A DNA stretch of 64,000 nt from DAOMNO01 sp035443885 (GTDB taxonomy: Bacteria; Planctomycetota; Phycisphaerae; Phycisphaerales; SM1A02): contig DAOMNO010000003.1 in assembly GCA_035443885.1 (NCBI GenBank), forward strand, positions 186,001 to 250,000. The letters are read 5' to 3'. Shown here in pieces: positions 35,302 to 43,576 of the stretch. Both the position numbers and the translations under genes were made by a program. The notes below the pieces were generated by a model, which saw nothing but the letters and a program-made list of their open reading frames with translations, made no database searches and was not told the origin of the DNA. Position 1 is the first letter of the stretch. Every line of letters begins with the position of its first letter.

Positions 35302-35913
35302 TTACGCCACGTTGCGGCGACGACGGAGACCGATCGCACCGGCAGCGCCAAGCAGAGCCAGCGCGCCAGGAGCAGGAACGGGCACGACATTCAACGTGAA
35401 CGGCATGGAGATACTGTCATATGTCGCCGAGTTGCCGAAGGCATTGGTGTACACCTTGCTGTCGAGAATCGAAGCGACGAAGAGAATCTCACGGGGCGTA
35501 CCGTCGAGAATCGTGTAGTGAATGGTGTACAGATCGACTTCTGCAGCGGTGTTGATGCCGGGGTTCAGCATCTGTGGGAACTGTGCAGCCTGCGCGCCGA
35601 TGAGCGCATTGCCCACAACGGTGCCCTGATGACCGACAAGGAATGAAGGCTTGAGACCCGCGCCGGGCGCCGTGTTGTCCAGCAGGCCCATGCCCGGCGC
35701 ATCGCCCACACCGATATTGAACTCCGAGACGGCAAGACCGTTGAACGGACCGCCCATCGTGTTGATCGAAGCGTGCAGCGTCAGCACCACGGTGTCGCCC
35801 ACGGAAGCAGTGCCCGTGCTGGCATGCCAGGAATACGTAATCGTGCCTGCATGAGCAGCGGCGGAAAGTCCGGCGGCAGCAACAGCGGCAAAGGCAAGAA
35901 TCGCGTTCTTCAT
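35302..35913 (-). CDS. PEP-CTERM-sorted exported protein
   Basis: A 203-residue protein. Residues 1-22 are a signal peptide ending AHA. A beta-rich middle follows, with no enzyme motif. The C-terminus VPVPAPGALALLGAAGAIGLRRRR is a PEP-CTERM-type signal: VPAPGA, a transmembrane stretch, then an Arg cluster. Such proteins are handled by an exosortase and reach the cell surface or matrix. Two lines of the middle (TVVLTLHASI and IHYTILDG) suggest a cohesin- or Ig-like fold, but this is uncertain. AAGGAG lies about 10 bases before the ATG. Confidence 0.85.
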   Translation of the reverse strand: MKNAILAFAAVAAAGLSAAAHAGTITYSWHASTGTASVGDTVVLTLHASINTMGGPFNGLAVSEFNIGVGDAPGMGLLDNTAPGAGLKPSFLVGHQGTVVGNALIGAQAAQFPQMLNPGINTAAEVDLYTIHYTILDGTPREILFVASILDSKVYTNAFGNSATYDSISMPFTLNVVPVPAPGALALLGAAGAIGLRRRRNVA

Positions 35914-35951
35914 TTCTACTCTTCTCCTTGTGATCGTCAGACCACGCTAGC

Positions 35952-35967
35952 GAACGGATGTCCGTTC
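35952..35967. promoter_or_regulatory. Palindrome upstream of the PEP-CTERM gene
   Basis: GAACGGA-TG-TCCGTTC is a perfect 7-bp inverted repeat with a 2-base centre, about 40 bases upstream of the ATG at 35913. The compact symmetric form suggests a dimeric repressor site. The regulator is unknown. Confidence 0.35.
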
Positions 35968-36127
35968 AGTCGGTTCTGCGGCGTGCGTCGCCGCGTATGC
36001 CTCGAAGGTACACCGAGAATCTCCCCATGCCAGCAGTGGGCTTCAGATGCGCAGAGAAACACAGCGCGCGGCGCATCACATGCGGCGCAAAGCGCATAAA
36101 CGGAACTGCACAGGCGTGAATTGCGGC

Positions 36128-36898
36128 TTACTGAGCCTTGGCAGCGATCAGCGCATCAAGGTCCGCCAGCACTTTATTCGGACCCACATAGCGCGTGCCC
36201 TCGTAGCTGCTCGAAAGCACCTTGCCGTCGCCATCAAGCACCACAAGATGCGGAATGCCGGAGCCGCCGTACTGACGCTTCAATCCGCAGCTATCGCGGC
36301 ACTCAAACGGCACCGCCAGCCACGGCATTTGCGCGATGTAGCCCGAAAACTCCTGCTGCGAACGATCGGAACTGACCACGATCACTTCAAAGTTGCCGCG
36401 TTCCTGCTTCTCGTTATAGAAGCTGACAAGCCGCGGCGTGAACGTCCTGCACGGGCCGCACCACGCTGCGGTGTAGTAGAGCACCACGTAATCCCGCTTC
36501 CCGAGGCTCGCTGTCGGCACGGCTTCACCCTTCGCGTTAACAAGCGAATCGCCGATCGCGCTCATCAGTTCGACATGCTTGGAAATCTCGATATTAATCA
36601 GGGATGATGCCTTCGCACATACCTCGGCCAGTTCAGCCTTCAGCCGCTCTGCCGCTGCCGCATCACGGCCTTCGTATGACTTGATGATCGGCTCATAGGA
36701 TTTCTCCAGCACCATGTTCGCACGCTCGACGCGCTTGAGAAAGTCGGCAGCGGCGCGCTCGATCTCCGTCGCGTGAATCTCCTTCGCGCGGTCAAGCCGC
36801 CGCTGATCGCGGTCTGAAATGCCGCTGGCGGCATACAGAGCGGGAACCACAATCAATCCGAGGGCGAGAACGGGTGCAGCAAAGCGTGCGAGCTTCAT
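36128..36898 (-). CDS. Exported thioredoxin-fold protein with a coiled-coil N-terminus
   Basis: The start is the ATG at 36898 (MKLARFAAPV), giving 256 residues. Residues 1-24 are a signal peptide. About 28-112 are charged helices (DRAKEIHATEIERAAADFLKRVERAN). About 115-256 form a thioredoxin/TlpA-like domain with the redox motif WCGPC at 146-150, FTPRLVSFYNE and a cis-proline region GIPHLVVLDGDG. The pattern resembles nucleoredoxin/tryparedoxin-like proteins. It is probably a periplasmic disulfide reductase or isomerase. Its partner is unknown. Confidence 0.85.
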   Translation of the reverse strand: MKLARFAAPVLALGLIVVPALYAASGISDRDQRRLDRAKEIHATEIERAAADFLKRVERANMVLEKSYEPIIKSYEGRDAAAAERLKAELAEVCAKASSLINIEISKHVELMSAIGDSLVNAKGEAVPTASLGKRDYVVLYYTAAWCGPCRTFTPRLVSFYNEKQERGNFEVIVVSSDRSQQEFSGYIAQMPWLAVPFECRDSCGLKRQYGGSGIPHLVVLDGDGKVLSSSYEGTRYVGPNKVLADLDALIAAKAQ

Positions 36899-36991
36899 AA
36901 GGGCAATCTCCGGGTCTGGGGCAGAACCATCGTACCGAGCCATACCGGAGCGATCCATAGAAAGATGCGGATTCGAGAGGAAAACGCCGGG

Positions 36992-38275
36992 TTATCGCGC
37001 CCCGCCGTACACCGCCTGCTCACCCAGGTCTTCCGCAATCCGCAGCAACTGGTTGTATTTCGCGTTGCGGTCGCTGCGGCATGGAGCACCGGTCTTGATC
37101 TGCCCGCAATTCGTCGCCACCGCGATATCCGCGATCGTCGCGTCTTCCGTTTCACCTGAACGGTGGCTCAGCACGGCCCGGTACCCGTTCCTCGCTGCGA
37201 GATTCACGGCGTCGAACGTTTCACTCAACGTGCCGATCTGGTTCACCTTCACGAGTATTGCGTTGGCGCACCCCTCATCAATGCCACGCTGCAGGAACTT
37301 CGGATTAGTTACAAACAGGTCATCGCCGACAAGCTGCACGCGGTCGCCGAGCCGCTTCGTGAGCTTCGCCCAGCCCGCCCAGTCGTTCTCCGCCAAGCCG
37401 TCTTCAATGGATCGAATCGGATACTTGTCGCACCAGCCTGCCCACAGGTCGATGATCTCGTCGCTGGTGGCAATGCGCTTCGGATCGCTCTTGAAGAAGC
37501 AGTAGCCCTTACCTTTGGCTTCATGCGCCAGCTCGCTCATCGCGGGGTCGAGCGCGATGAAAATCTGCTCACCCAGCGAATAGCCTGCCTTCTCGACTGC
37601 CACCGCGATCACTTCAAGAGCTTCATCATTCGACTTCAGATTCGGCGCAAAGCCGCCCTCATCGCCCACCGCGGTGGAAAGCCCCTTTTCATGCAGCACC
37701 TTGCGAAGTGCGTGATAGATTTCAACGCCCGCACGAAGAGCCTCGCCGAACTCATCGAAACCGCACGGCTGGATCATGAACTCCTGGAAGTCCACGGTGT
37801 TGTCCGCGTGCTTGCCACCGTTGAGAATGTTGAGCATGGGAGCGGGCAGCACCTTCGCCGCTGTGCCGCCGAGATAGCGATAGAGCGGCTGTTCGGTTGC
37901 GCTCGCCGCAGCGTGGGCGACGGCCATCGACACCGCGAGTGTAGCATTCGCGCCGAGGTTCGATTTATTCTCCGTACCGTCGAGCTGAATCAGCGTGGCG
38001 TCGATCTCTTCCTGCTCGCGCGCATCCATGCCGTACAGTTCAAAGGCGATCGTCTCGTTGACATTCGCAACGGCTTTCTCAACACCCTTGCCAAGCCAGC
38101 GGCTCTTGTTGCCATCGCGCAGCTCGACAGCTTCGTTTTCACCCGTGGATGCGCCGGATGGCACCGCAGCGCGACCGGTCGCGCCGCCAGTGAGTGCCAC
38201 TTCGCATTCAAGCGTAGGGTTGCCGCGCGAGTCGAGAATCTGCCGTGCGTGAATGACTTCGATGAGGAATGACAT
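36992..38275 (-). CDS. eno: Enolase
   Basis: A 427-residue glycolytic enzyme that converts 2-phosphoglycerate to phosphoenolpyruvate. The start is the ATG at 38275 (MSFLIEVIHARQILDSRGNPTLE). AAVPSGASTGENEAVELRD, GGKHADNTVDFQEFMI, VGDEGGFAPN and ILVKVNQIGTLSET, then LSHRSGETED, are the enolase signatures, including the Mg ligands and catalytic Lys and Glu. Length is normal. It is monocistronic. Confidence 0.98.
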   Translation of the reverse strand: MSFLIEVIHARQILDSRGNPTLECEVALTGGATGRAAVPSGASTGENEAVELRDGNKSRWLGKGVEKAVANVNETIAFELYGMDAREQEEIDATLIQLDGTENKSNLGANATLAVSMAVAHAAASATEQPLYRYLGGTAAKVLPAPMLNILNGGKHADNTVDFQEFMIQPCGFDEFGEALRAGVEIYHALRKVLHEKGLSTAVGDEGGFAPNLKSNDEALEVIAVAVEKAGYSLGEQIFIALDPAMSELAHEAKGKGYCFFKSDPKRIATSDEIIDLWAGWCDKYPIRSIEDGLAENDWAGWAKLTKRLGDRVQLVGDDLFVTNPKFLQRGIDEGCANAILVKVNQIGTLSETFDAVNLAARNGYRAVLSHRSGETEDATIADIAVATNCGQIKTGAPCRSDRNAKYNQLLRIAEDLGEQAVYGGAR

Positions 38276-38393
38276 GGCTTCACCGCCTGCCGCGCTCGCT
38301 GCGCGCAATAAGAAACGCCGAGATGAAAAACGCCGCGTGCCCCGGGGGGGGAAATGATACCATGCACCTCACGTTTCACAGGGAGGCACACCT

Positions 38394-38843
38394 TTGAGTG
38401 ACGAACGCAACCAAGCCATGCTCACGATGTTCCTCGCGGATCAGGACGAGCCGTGCCCGATGTGCGGATACAACCTGCGCGCGTTGCAGGGAAATGCCTG
38501 TCCGGAATGCGGCAACGTGCTGCGACTGGGCGTCGGCCTGCACGAACCGAAGTGGGCTGCCTTTGTCGTCGGGCTGGCTGCTCTTTCGGGCGGCTTCGTC
38601 TTCTGCGGTCTGCTGTTGAGCTATGCGCTCTGGGCAATCGCCGTCGGTGAACCCGGCCCTACACGCAGCGATGTCTTCGTCCTCACTTGCGGCGCGCTGG
38701 TTACGGCGGTGATGGCGACCCTCTGGTACCATTACATGATCGCCATCCGCACATCTGCCCCGCTGACGCGCTGGACTTTGGCAGGCGCGTGCCTGCTTGT
38801 GCCGCCGGGGGTGTTTCTGGTGTTCCTGATGGTCATCAGGTAG
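38394..38843 (+). CDS. Zinc-ribbon membrane protein, TTG start
   Basis: A 149-residue protein. The start is the TTG at 38394: GGGAGG lies 7 bases upstream and no ATG is suitably placed. The N-terminal ribbon CPMCGYNLRALQGNACPECG is followed by three transmembrane segments (about 57-82, 97-116 and 128-147). It has the same head as the larger protein at 14312. The function is unknown. Its last 8 bases overlap, on the opposite strand, the end of the dehydrogenase gene. Confidence 0.75.
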   Translation: MSDERNQAMLTMFLADQDEPCPMCGYNLRALQGNACPECGNVLRLGVGLHEPKWAAFVVGLAALSGGFVFCGLLLSYALWAIAVGEPGPTRSDVFVLTCGALVTAVMATLWYHYMIAIRTSAPLTRWTLAGACLLVPPGVFLVFLMVIR

Positions 38844-39789
38844 TCGGTGCGGGCCACTGCGGCTGCCGACCTTCCAGCGCCGCGACGACATCTCGCACCA
38901 CCCAGCTCATGTTCTCCAAAGCTTCGCGCGTGCGCGCCGCGAGATGCGGGTATAGCTTCACGTTCGGCAGGCCGAGCAGCGGATAGTCGTCATCAAACGG
39001 CTCCGGCTCGTGAACATCAAGCATCGCTTGCGCACGCGGGTGCGCCCGCATGAATGCGGCAAGCGCGACCGAGTCAATCAACATGCCGCGCGCCGCGTTG
39101 ATGAGCACCGCATCGGATTTCATGCGAGGGATCAATCGCTCACCCACAAACCGACGGTTGTTCTTTCTGCCGTCGATGTGAATCGAGATTACATCCGCCT
39201 GCTCGAAGAGTTCCTCGGCGGAAACCGGCTGCGCACCGAAGCGAGCTTCTGCGGGAATCTCGATCAAATCGTTGTACATGGCGCTCATCCGCATCGCGCG
39301 TGCGACTTCCGCCATGCGTCGGCCGATTCGCCCCATGCCGAGAATGCCGAGCGTCAGGCCGCTCATTTGGCGGGCGGCTTCACCCTGATCGCGCAGCATT
39401 GTCCATTCGTGCAGCGGGGTCGAGCGCGTTACTGGCGCAAGCGGCCTCAACGCTTCGCCCATGAGACGAACCACATACTCCACCACGGCCTGCGTGTTCG
39501 CATCCGGCGTGTGAACCACCTGCACGCCCCGCTCGCGACACGCTTCCACATCAATATTGTCCAGCCCCACGCCAGCGCGACCGACGACGCGTAATCGCGG
39601 CGCTGCGTCCAGCAGGCGAGCATCCACCCGCGTATAGGTGCGCACCACCAGCGCGGACGCCACAGCGATCGCCTCGTGAAAATCCGGCGCATCATGCGGA
39701 CAAACGACCAATCGACATCGCTCCGCGAGCCACTTCGACGCTGACTCGGACAAATGTTCGCTCTGCACAACGATATCGCCCACGCTCAC
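38836..39789 (-). CDS. D-2-hydroxyacid dehydrogenase (phosphoglycerate dehydrogenase-like)
   Basis: The start is the GTG at 39789: AAGGAGG lies 5 bases upstream, which places that site inside any longer frame. The 317-residue product has VVGRAGVGLDNIDVEACRERGVQVVHTPDANTQAVVEYV and the NAD-binding GILGMGRIGRRMAEVA. The catalytic triad is Arg in INAARGMLID, Glu in DVHEPEPF and His in YPHLAART. The family reduces or oxidises D-2-hydroxyacids. It may be SerA, but it lacks an ACT domain, so the substrate stays open. Confidence 0.88.
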   Translation of the reverse strand: MSVGDIVVQSEHLSESASKWLAERCRLVVCPHDAPDFHEAIAVASALVVRTYTRVDARLLDAAPRLRVVGRAGVGLDNIDVEACRERGVQVVHTPDANTQAVVEYVVRLMGEALRPLAPVTRSTPLHEWTMLRDQGEAARQMSGLTLGILGMGRIGRRMAEVARAMRMSAMYNDLIEIPAEARFGAQPVSAEELFEQADVISIHIDGRKNNRRFVGERLIPRMKSDAVLINAARGMLIDSVALAAFMRAHPRAQAMLDVHEPEPFDDDYPLLGLPNVKLYPHLAARTREALENMSWVVRDVVAALEGRQPQWPAPTT

Positions 39790-39831
39790 GAGAACCTCCT
39801 TCAGCCGTGTGATGCGCACTGTACCCGCGCT

Positions 39832-40407
39832 TTACATTTCGCGATGCAACCCCAACTCACAATGATGAACCGGCACATGTTCCGCCCCTTCCGACCGAAG
39901 CACACTGCGCACTAAAACAACCTGCGACACATCGAATGGCACGCTCGCCGAGGTATCCAGTTTGGGAAGAGGCGCGTTCAGCCGCGTCGGCACACGGAAT
40001 CGGCACAGCGTCAGGTGCGGCAGAAAGCCTTTCGACGGATTCGTCCTGACGTTCGTCGCCAATCGTCTGGCGAGTCGGCGTTGCAGCTCCAGCAGCGTGG
40101 GTGGTGCATCGGTTTCTACGGCGACAAGCCGCGCTGGGCCACGCTCAGGCAGTGCAATCCATTCACGCGGCGTAAGCGTCCATTGCCTCAATCCCGCGCA
40201 CGAGCGCTCAACGGACTCCATGACTGCATCCAACTCCTTCGCTGGGGTGTCGCCAATGAACTGCAGGGTTAAGTGAACTTGATCGATCGACACAGCGCGA
40301 TGTTCAGGTAGCGGCATGCGCGATAAGGCCCGAAGCCACGTTTCCACCAGAGCGCGAGGCGGATACGCAGCGACAAACAGCCTCTGGTTCACCGTGGGCC
40401 GGGACAT
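39832..40407 (-). CDS. thpR: RNA 2',3'-cyclic phosphodiesterase
   Basis: A 191-residue 2H-family protein. RLFVAAYPP opens it, and two HxTx motifs (HLTLQFIGD and HLTLCRFR) form the catalytic pair. EWIALPERGPARLVAVE and a VLVRSVLRSEGAEHVPVHHCEL end are typical of ThpR/LigT. The enzyme opens 2',3'-cyclic phosphates on RNA. It lies 42 bases upstream of the dehydrogenase on the same strand and may be co-transcribed with it. Confidence 0.93.
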   Translation of the reverse strand: MSRPTVNQRLFVAAYPPRALVETWLRALSRMPLPEHRAVSIDQVHLTLQFIGDTPAKELDAVMESVERSCAGLRQWTLTPREWIALPERGPARLVAVETDAPPTLLELQRRLARRLATNVRTNPSKGFLPHLTLCRFRVPTRLNAPLPKLDTSASVPFDVSQVVLVRSVLRSEGAEHVPVHHCELGLHREM

Positions 40408-40435
40408 GCTGTGTATTGTTGGCGATGAACTCGGT

Positions 40436-40780
40436 TCACGCAGCGCGGCGGACCGGTTTGGCTTCGATCTGCAGCGGTTGGATCAACTCCAGGCCGAGAC
40501 ACGTACCGCCTTCCGGCGAGTGCAGGCAGCGCACGACTCGCATGGGCGTCATTTCTGAAGCTCGAAGCAGCATCTGACGCCGCTTCTGCGCCACCCCCAC
40601 ATGCAACGTCTCACCCGGCGCGATCTGCAGCGGATGTTCGAGTTTCATCATCATCCCGCTGACGGAAAGATCGCACGTCGAGCCCAGTAGATATTTATGC
40701 GATCGCGGATCAAAGACCTTGCAGGGTCGTTCGATCTGCGTGCGTTCATGCAGGCGACGGTCGCTGTCCAACAGAATCAT
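40436..40780 (-). CDS. PilZ-domain protein
   Basis: A 114-residue single-domain protein. The c-di-GMP-binding elements are the R-rich N-terminus RRLHERTQIERP (RxxxR-like) and DLSVSGMMM (D/NxSxxG). GLELIQPLQIE ends the beta barrel. PilZ proteins are c-di-GMP receptors for motility, secretion or polysaccharide control. No cyclase or phosphodiesterase is in the window. Its 3' end is close to thpR (28-base gap), so the genes may be one transcript. Confidence 0.85.
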   Translation of the reverse strand: MILLDSDRRLHERTQIERPCKVFDPRSHKYLLGSTCDLSVSGMMMKLEHPLQIAPGETLHVGVAQKRRQMLLRASEMTPMRVVRCLHSPEGGTCLGLELIQPLQIEAKPVRRAA

Positions 40781-41132
40781 GAGCGGCCTCTGGATTCAAC
40801 GTGAGGTCCGAGAGTTTGTGCCGAAAAAACCGGCACATGGATGCGATTATCGTCCCTCACGATCCCCTGCTTTCGTGCATTTGCAACTTTTGCACGAGAT
40901 TGAGCGGTTGGCGAATCAACCGCACACCAAGCAGAACTCCAGCAGGCTCAACAGACCAAATTCTGCATTCCGACCCCCCCGCGGAATACCATGAGATTTG
41001 TACAAAACTCAAAGTATTAGAACGCGGCCTTCAACCGAGCCTGCGGATGTTGGCTGGCGTCGGTCGCAGCCAACGGCGACTCCAGCGCTCCACCGCGATA
41101 TCAAACACACAAATCGGGCTATCGTTCACGTC
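40781..41132. other. Intergenic region with two inverted repeats
   Basis: No gene is supported here, and composition is lower in GC than the surrounding genes. It holds TGTGCCG-AAAAAAC-CGGCACA (40817-40837), a perfect 7-bp hairpin. It also holds GAG-A-TTTGTACAAA-A-CTC (40993-41010), a near-perfect palindrome 123 bases before ispE. A C7 run lies at about 40974-40980. Confidence 0.5.
40993..41010. promoter_or_regulatory. Palindrome with a TGTACA core upstream of ispE
   Basis: A perfect TTTGTACAAA palindrome (40997-41006), extended by GAG and CTC across one mismatch on each side. The TGTACA core is the kind seen in CarH/CarA-family operators, but the site is single and its function is unproven. 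Confidence 0.3.
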
Positions 41133-42101
41133 ATGACTCATCGCGGCTCCAACGAATCCAAGCTGACACGCCTCGCCCCCGCGAAGCTCAATCTGGCTCT
41201 CTCCGTCGGCCCGCCCCGTGCGGATGGCATGCACCCCATTTGTTCATGGATGATGACCGTTACCCTGTTCGATGAACTCCTGCTCACGCGGCTGGAACAG
41301 GATCGCTTTTCCCGCTACGCCATCCTCTGGCATTCGGAAGCCAAGCGAACCAGCGACATCGACTGGTCGATCACTTCCGACCTTGCTGTACGCGCCCATC
41401 TCGCCCTCGAACATCGCGTCGGAAGGCGACTGCCTGTGCAACTGAAGCTGGAAAAACGGATTCCGGTTGGCGGTGGGCTGGGCGGCGGGTCTTCCAACGC
41501 TGCCGCCATGCTGCTCGGCCTCAATGAACTCTTCAACCTCGAACTTGAACTCGACGACCTCGCCGCCGTCGGTGCAACGCTCGGCTCGGACATCCCCTTC
41601 CTCATTTACGGCGGCAGTGCGATCGTGTCCGGGTTCGGCGAGCGAATCGAGCGTCACCCTTCCGCAACGCAGCTCCACGCGGTGATTGCCTTCCCTGACG
41701 CGCAGTGCCCCACCGGCCGCGTCTATCGCGTATTCGATGAAATGGCCTCGCTCGGCAGCCCAAACCTGCGCGAAGACGCCGTGTTGAATCTTGCCGCCTC
41801 GTGCCGCAACGGCGGTGGGCCTCGGCCAGATGCACTCTTCAACGACCTGGCCCGTGCCGCCATTCGAACCGCGCCTGAACTTGATGACGCGATTGCGCGA
41901 ATCAGCGCACTCGCAGAGCGGCCTGCCCACGTAACCGGCAGCGGAGCCTCACTGTTCGTCGTGTGCGATGATGCACTGCACGCAGAAGCTCTTGCTTCGG
42001 CCATCGAACGGAAACTGAACATCCCCGCAGTCGCAGTGGAAACACACTCACCCGGCAAGGAAGACGCGATGAAAACTTCCACTGCAACAAATCCGGATTG
42101 A
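41133..42101 (+). CDS. ispE: 4-diphosphocytidyl-2-C-methyl-D-erythritol kinase
   Basis: A 322-residue GHMP kinase of the non-mevalonate isoprenoid pathway. The start is the ATG at 41133 (MTHRGSNES). APAKLNLALSVGPPRADGMHPI (substrate site) is followed by RIPVGGGLGGGSSNAAAML (phosphate loop). LGSDIPFLIYGGSAIVSGFGE and HVTGSGASLFVV complete the family pattern. The region after about 300 is a short variable tail. The product feeds IPP/DMAPP supply for quinones, hopanoids and carotenoids. Confidence 0.95.
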   Translation: MTHRGSNESKLTRLAPAKLNLALSVGPPRADGMHPICSWMMTVTLFDELLLTRLEQDRFSRYAILWHSEAKRTSDIDWSITSDLAVRAHLALEHRVGRRLPVQLKLEKRIPVGGGLGGGSSNAAAMLLGLNELFNLELELDDLAAVGATLGSDIPFLIYGGSAIVSGFGERIERHPSATQLHAVIAFPDAQCPTGRVYRVFDEMASLGSPNLREDAVLNLAASCRNGGGPRPDALFNDLARAAIRTAPELDDAIARISALAERPAHVTGSGASLFVVCDDALHAEALASAIERKLNIPAVAVETHSPGKEDAMKTSTATNPD

Positions 42102-42117
42102 TTTTCGCACGCGCGCG

Positions 42118-42145
42118 TTGACCGCCATTGTGCTGCGTCTAACAT
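42118..42145 (+). promoter_or_regulatory. Candidate promoter of the 42155 envelope locus
   Basis: TTGACC (42118-42123) and TAACAT (42140-42145) are 16 bases apart. The predicted start falls only a few bases before the ATG at 42155, so the transcript would be nearly leaderless. Confidence 0.35.
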
Positions 42146-42154
42146 GCGTTGAAC

Positions 42155-42529
42155 ATGCACCAAAGAGCGGTTTCTTTCATCCTGCTGGTCGCGCTGCTGG
42201 CCACGGGCTTCGGCCTGCCGCAGTACGTTCACGCGATGGTGTTTCACGCGGTGCCAGCAGACGCGGAAACATCCGTGTCAGTCTGCACTTCGCACTGCTG
42301 CGCTCACCAGAAGTCATCAGAACGAAACGATGAAGAACCGGACGCTCCACATCCGGATGACTGCAATACCTGCCAGTTCCTCGCCACGGCAGCTGCGCTT
42401 CAGCCCGCTCTCATCAGCATATGCTCGCTCGGCTCGCCCGCGCCTGATGTAACGGTGTCGTTTGTCAGTCGCATGGTCGGCTGCATGGCACCGGTGCGTT
42501 CTGCGCCTCGTGCACCGCCTGTTTTCTGA
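42155..42529 (+). CDS. Exported His/Cys-rich small protein
   Basis: A 124-residue protein. The start is the ATG at 42155; a TTG two codons earlier is possible. Residues 1-28 are a signal peptide. The mature N-terminal half has CTSHCCAHQ, a Glu/Asp/His-rich run (EEPDAPHPDD) and CNTCQF, which form a plausible metal-binding site. The C-terminal half is hydrophobic and Pro-rich. It resembles small exported CxxxHC/DUF2946-type proteins that accompany metal-uptake genes, but I cannot assign it firmly. It is followed by a pseudopilin and a paralogue pair on the same strand. Confidence 0.6.
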   Translation: MHQRAVSFILLVALLATGFGLPQYVHAMVFHAVPADAETSVSVCTSHCCAHQKSSERNDEEPDAPHPDDCNTCQFLATAAALQPALISICSLGSPAPDVTVSFVSRMVGCMAPVRSAPRAPPVF

Positions 42530-42663
42530 GTTCATGTTGTCAGCGTTTCGTGGATCACGCTGCGCACGCGCTTCGTCGCGGCGCGCTTGATGTGCGATTC
42601 GCGTGAATCAGTCGCGTTCGCTTCGGCGTGCGCGAACGACGCATTGAACGCTGGAGAATCCTC

Positions 42664-43521
42664 ATGTCATTCTGCATGACACTGCGCCGCGGGCGGCGCG
42701 GGTTTACGATTACGGAAATTCTGGTCGTCGTTGCGGTGCTGGCCACGCTGCTCTCGCTGCTTCTGCCTGCCATCGGGTCAGTACGGCGAAGCGCACGTGC
42801 GGCAGCGTGCATGAGCAACATGCGCCAGATCGGTTCGGCGCACATCATGTATATGAACGTCAACCGCGAAGCTTTCGTTACCGCGGGCCTGCCCCACGGC
42901 GGCACTGGCGATCCGAAATCGTCATGGCTCACAAAACTACCTCAGGCCTATCTCGACGGCACGCTCGGCCTTCGCTCCCCCGTTGACCATAGTCCTTACT
43001 GGTCATCTGAAGAAGGTGGTTCGCACGACGGCCTCACACTGGCTGACGCGCTGCATTGGATGAGAAACACGCCTGGCACACCGTTGCCTGCAAACCTCAT
43101 CTCACGCTGGTCGAGTTACGCGCTCAACGTCATGCTCACCGATCTCTACAGCTATCCCGATCCGAACAATCCGGGCCGGGAAATGCGATTCACCCGCTTG
43201 AACGCCGTGCCGCGCCCTGCAAACACGGTTCACTTCGTGATGCTCACGGAAGGCTTCCGTCATCCGGAATCCGATCCTGCATACGCACGCTCGGATCATG
43301 TTCACGCAGACGGCTGGATGAATCTGCCCGCACCGCTCCTCGAACAAGTGCCTCGCTTCGCGGTGAGACAGATCGAAATCGGCGCGCACGGCGGCCCGGT
43401 CGCAGGCTGGACTTCACTCTCGAACTACCTGTTCCTCGACGGCCGCGTCGAGACGCTTGAGTTTCGCGAAGTGTACGACAGCCCGGAGCGGAACAAGCTC
43501 TTCCCGCTGGCAACACCATGA
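42664..43521 (+). CDS. Prepilin-like protein with H-X9-DG-like C-terminus
   Basis: The start is the ATG at 42664, with GGAG about 6 bases upstream, giving 285 residues. The N-terminal signal RRGRRG-FTITEILVVVAVLATLLSLLLPAI is a class III prepilin leader with Glu at +5. CMSNMRQIGSAHIMYMN follows, as in DUF1559-type pseudopilins. The C-terminus has AHGG ... YLFLDGRVETLEF, the H-x-DG-type end common in planctomycetes. These proteins are numerous in this phylum and are probably surface pseudopilin-like carriers; their exact role is unknown. Confidence 0.85.
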   Translation: MSFCMTLRRGRRGFTITEILVVVAVLATLLSLLLPAIGSVRRSARAAACMSNMRQIGSAHIMYMNVNREAFVTAGLPHGGTGDPKSSWLTKLPQAYLDGTLGLRSPVDHSPYWSSEEGGSHDGLTLADALHWMRNTPGTPLPANLISRWSSYALNVMLTDLYSYPDPNNPGREMRFTRLNAVPRPANTVHFVMLTEGFRHPESDPAYARSDHVHADGWMNLPAPLLEQVPRFAVRQIEIGAHGGPVAGWTSLSNYLFLDGRVETLEFREVYDSPERNKLFPLATP

Positions 43522-43576
43522 ACGAAATCGCGCACACGCAATACATTCGTTACGCATCAACTCAGGAAGTTCACCC

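Noticed and set aside
35952..35967. LexA (SOS) box
   Set aside because: The palindrome starts CGAAC, but the spacing to GTTC is 8 bases rather than 4.
38344..38351. G8 tract before the zinc-ribbon gene as a phase-variable promoter
   Set aside because: No -35/-10 pair flanks it, unlike the tract at 26239.
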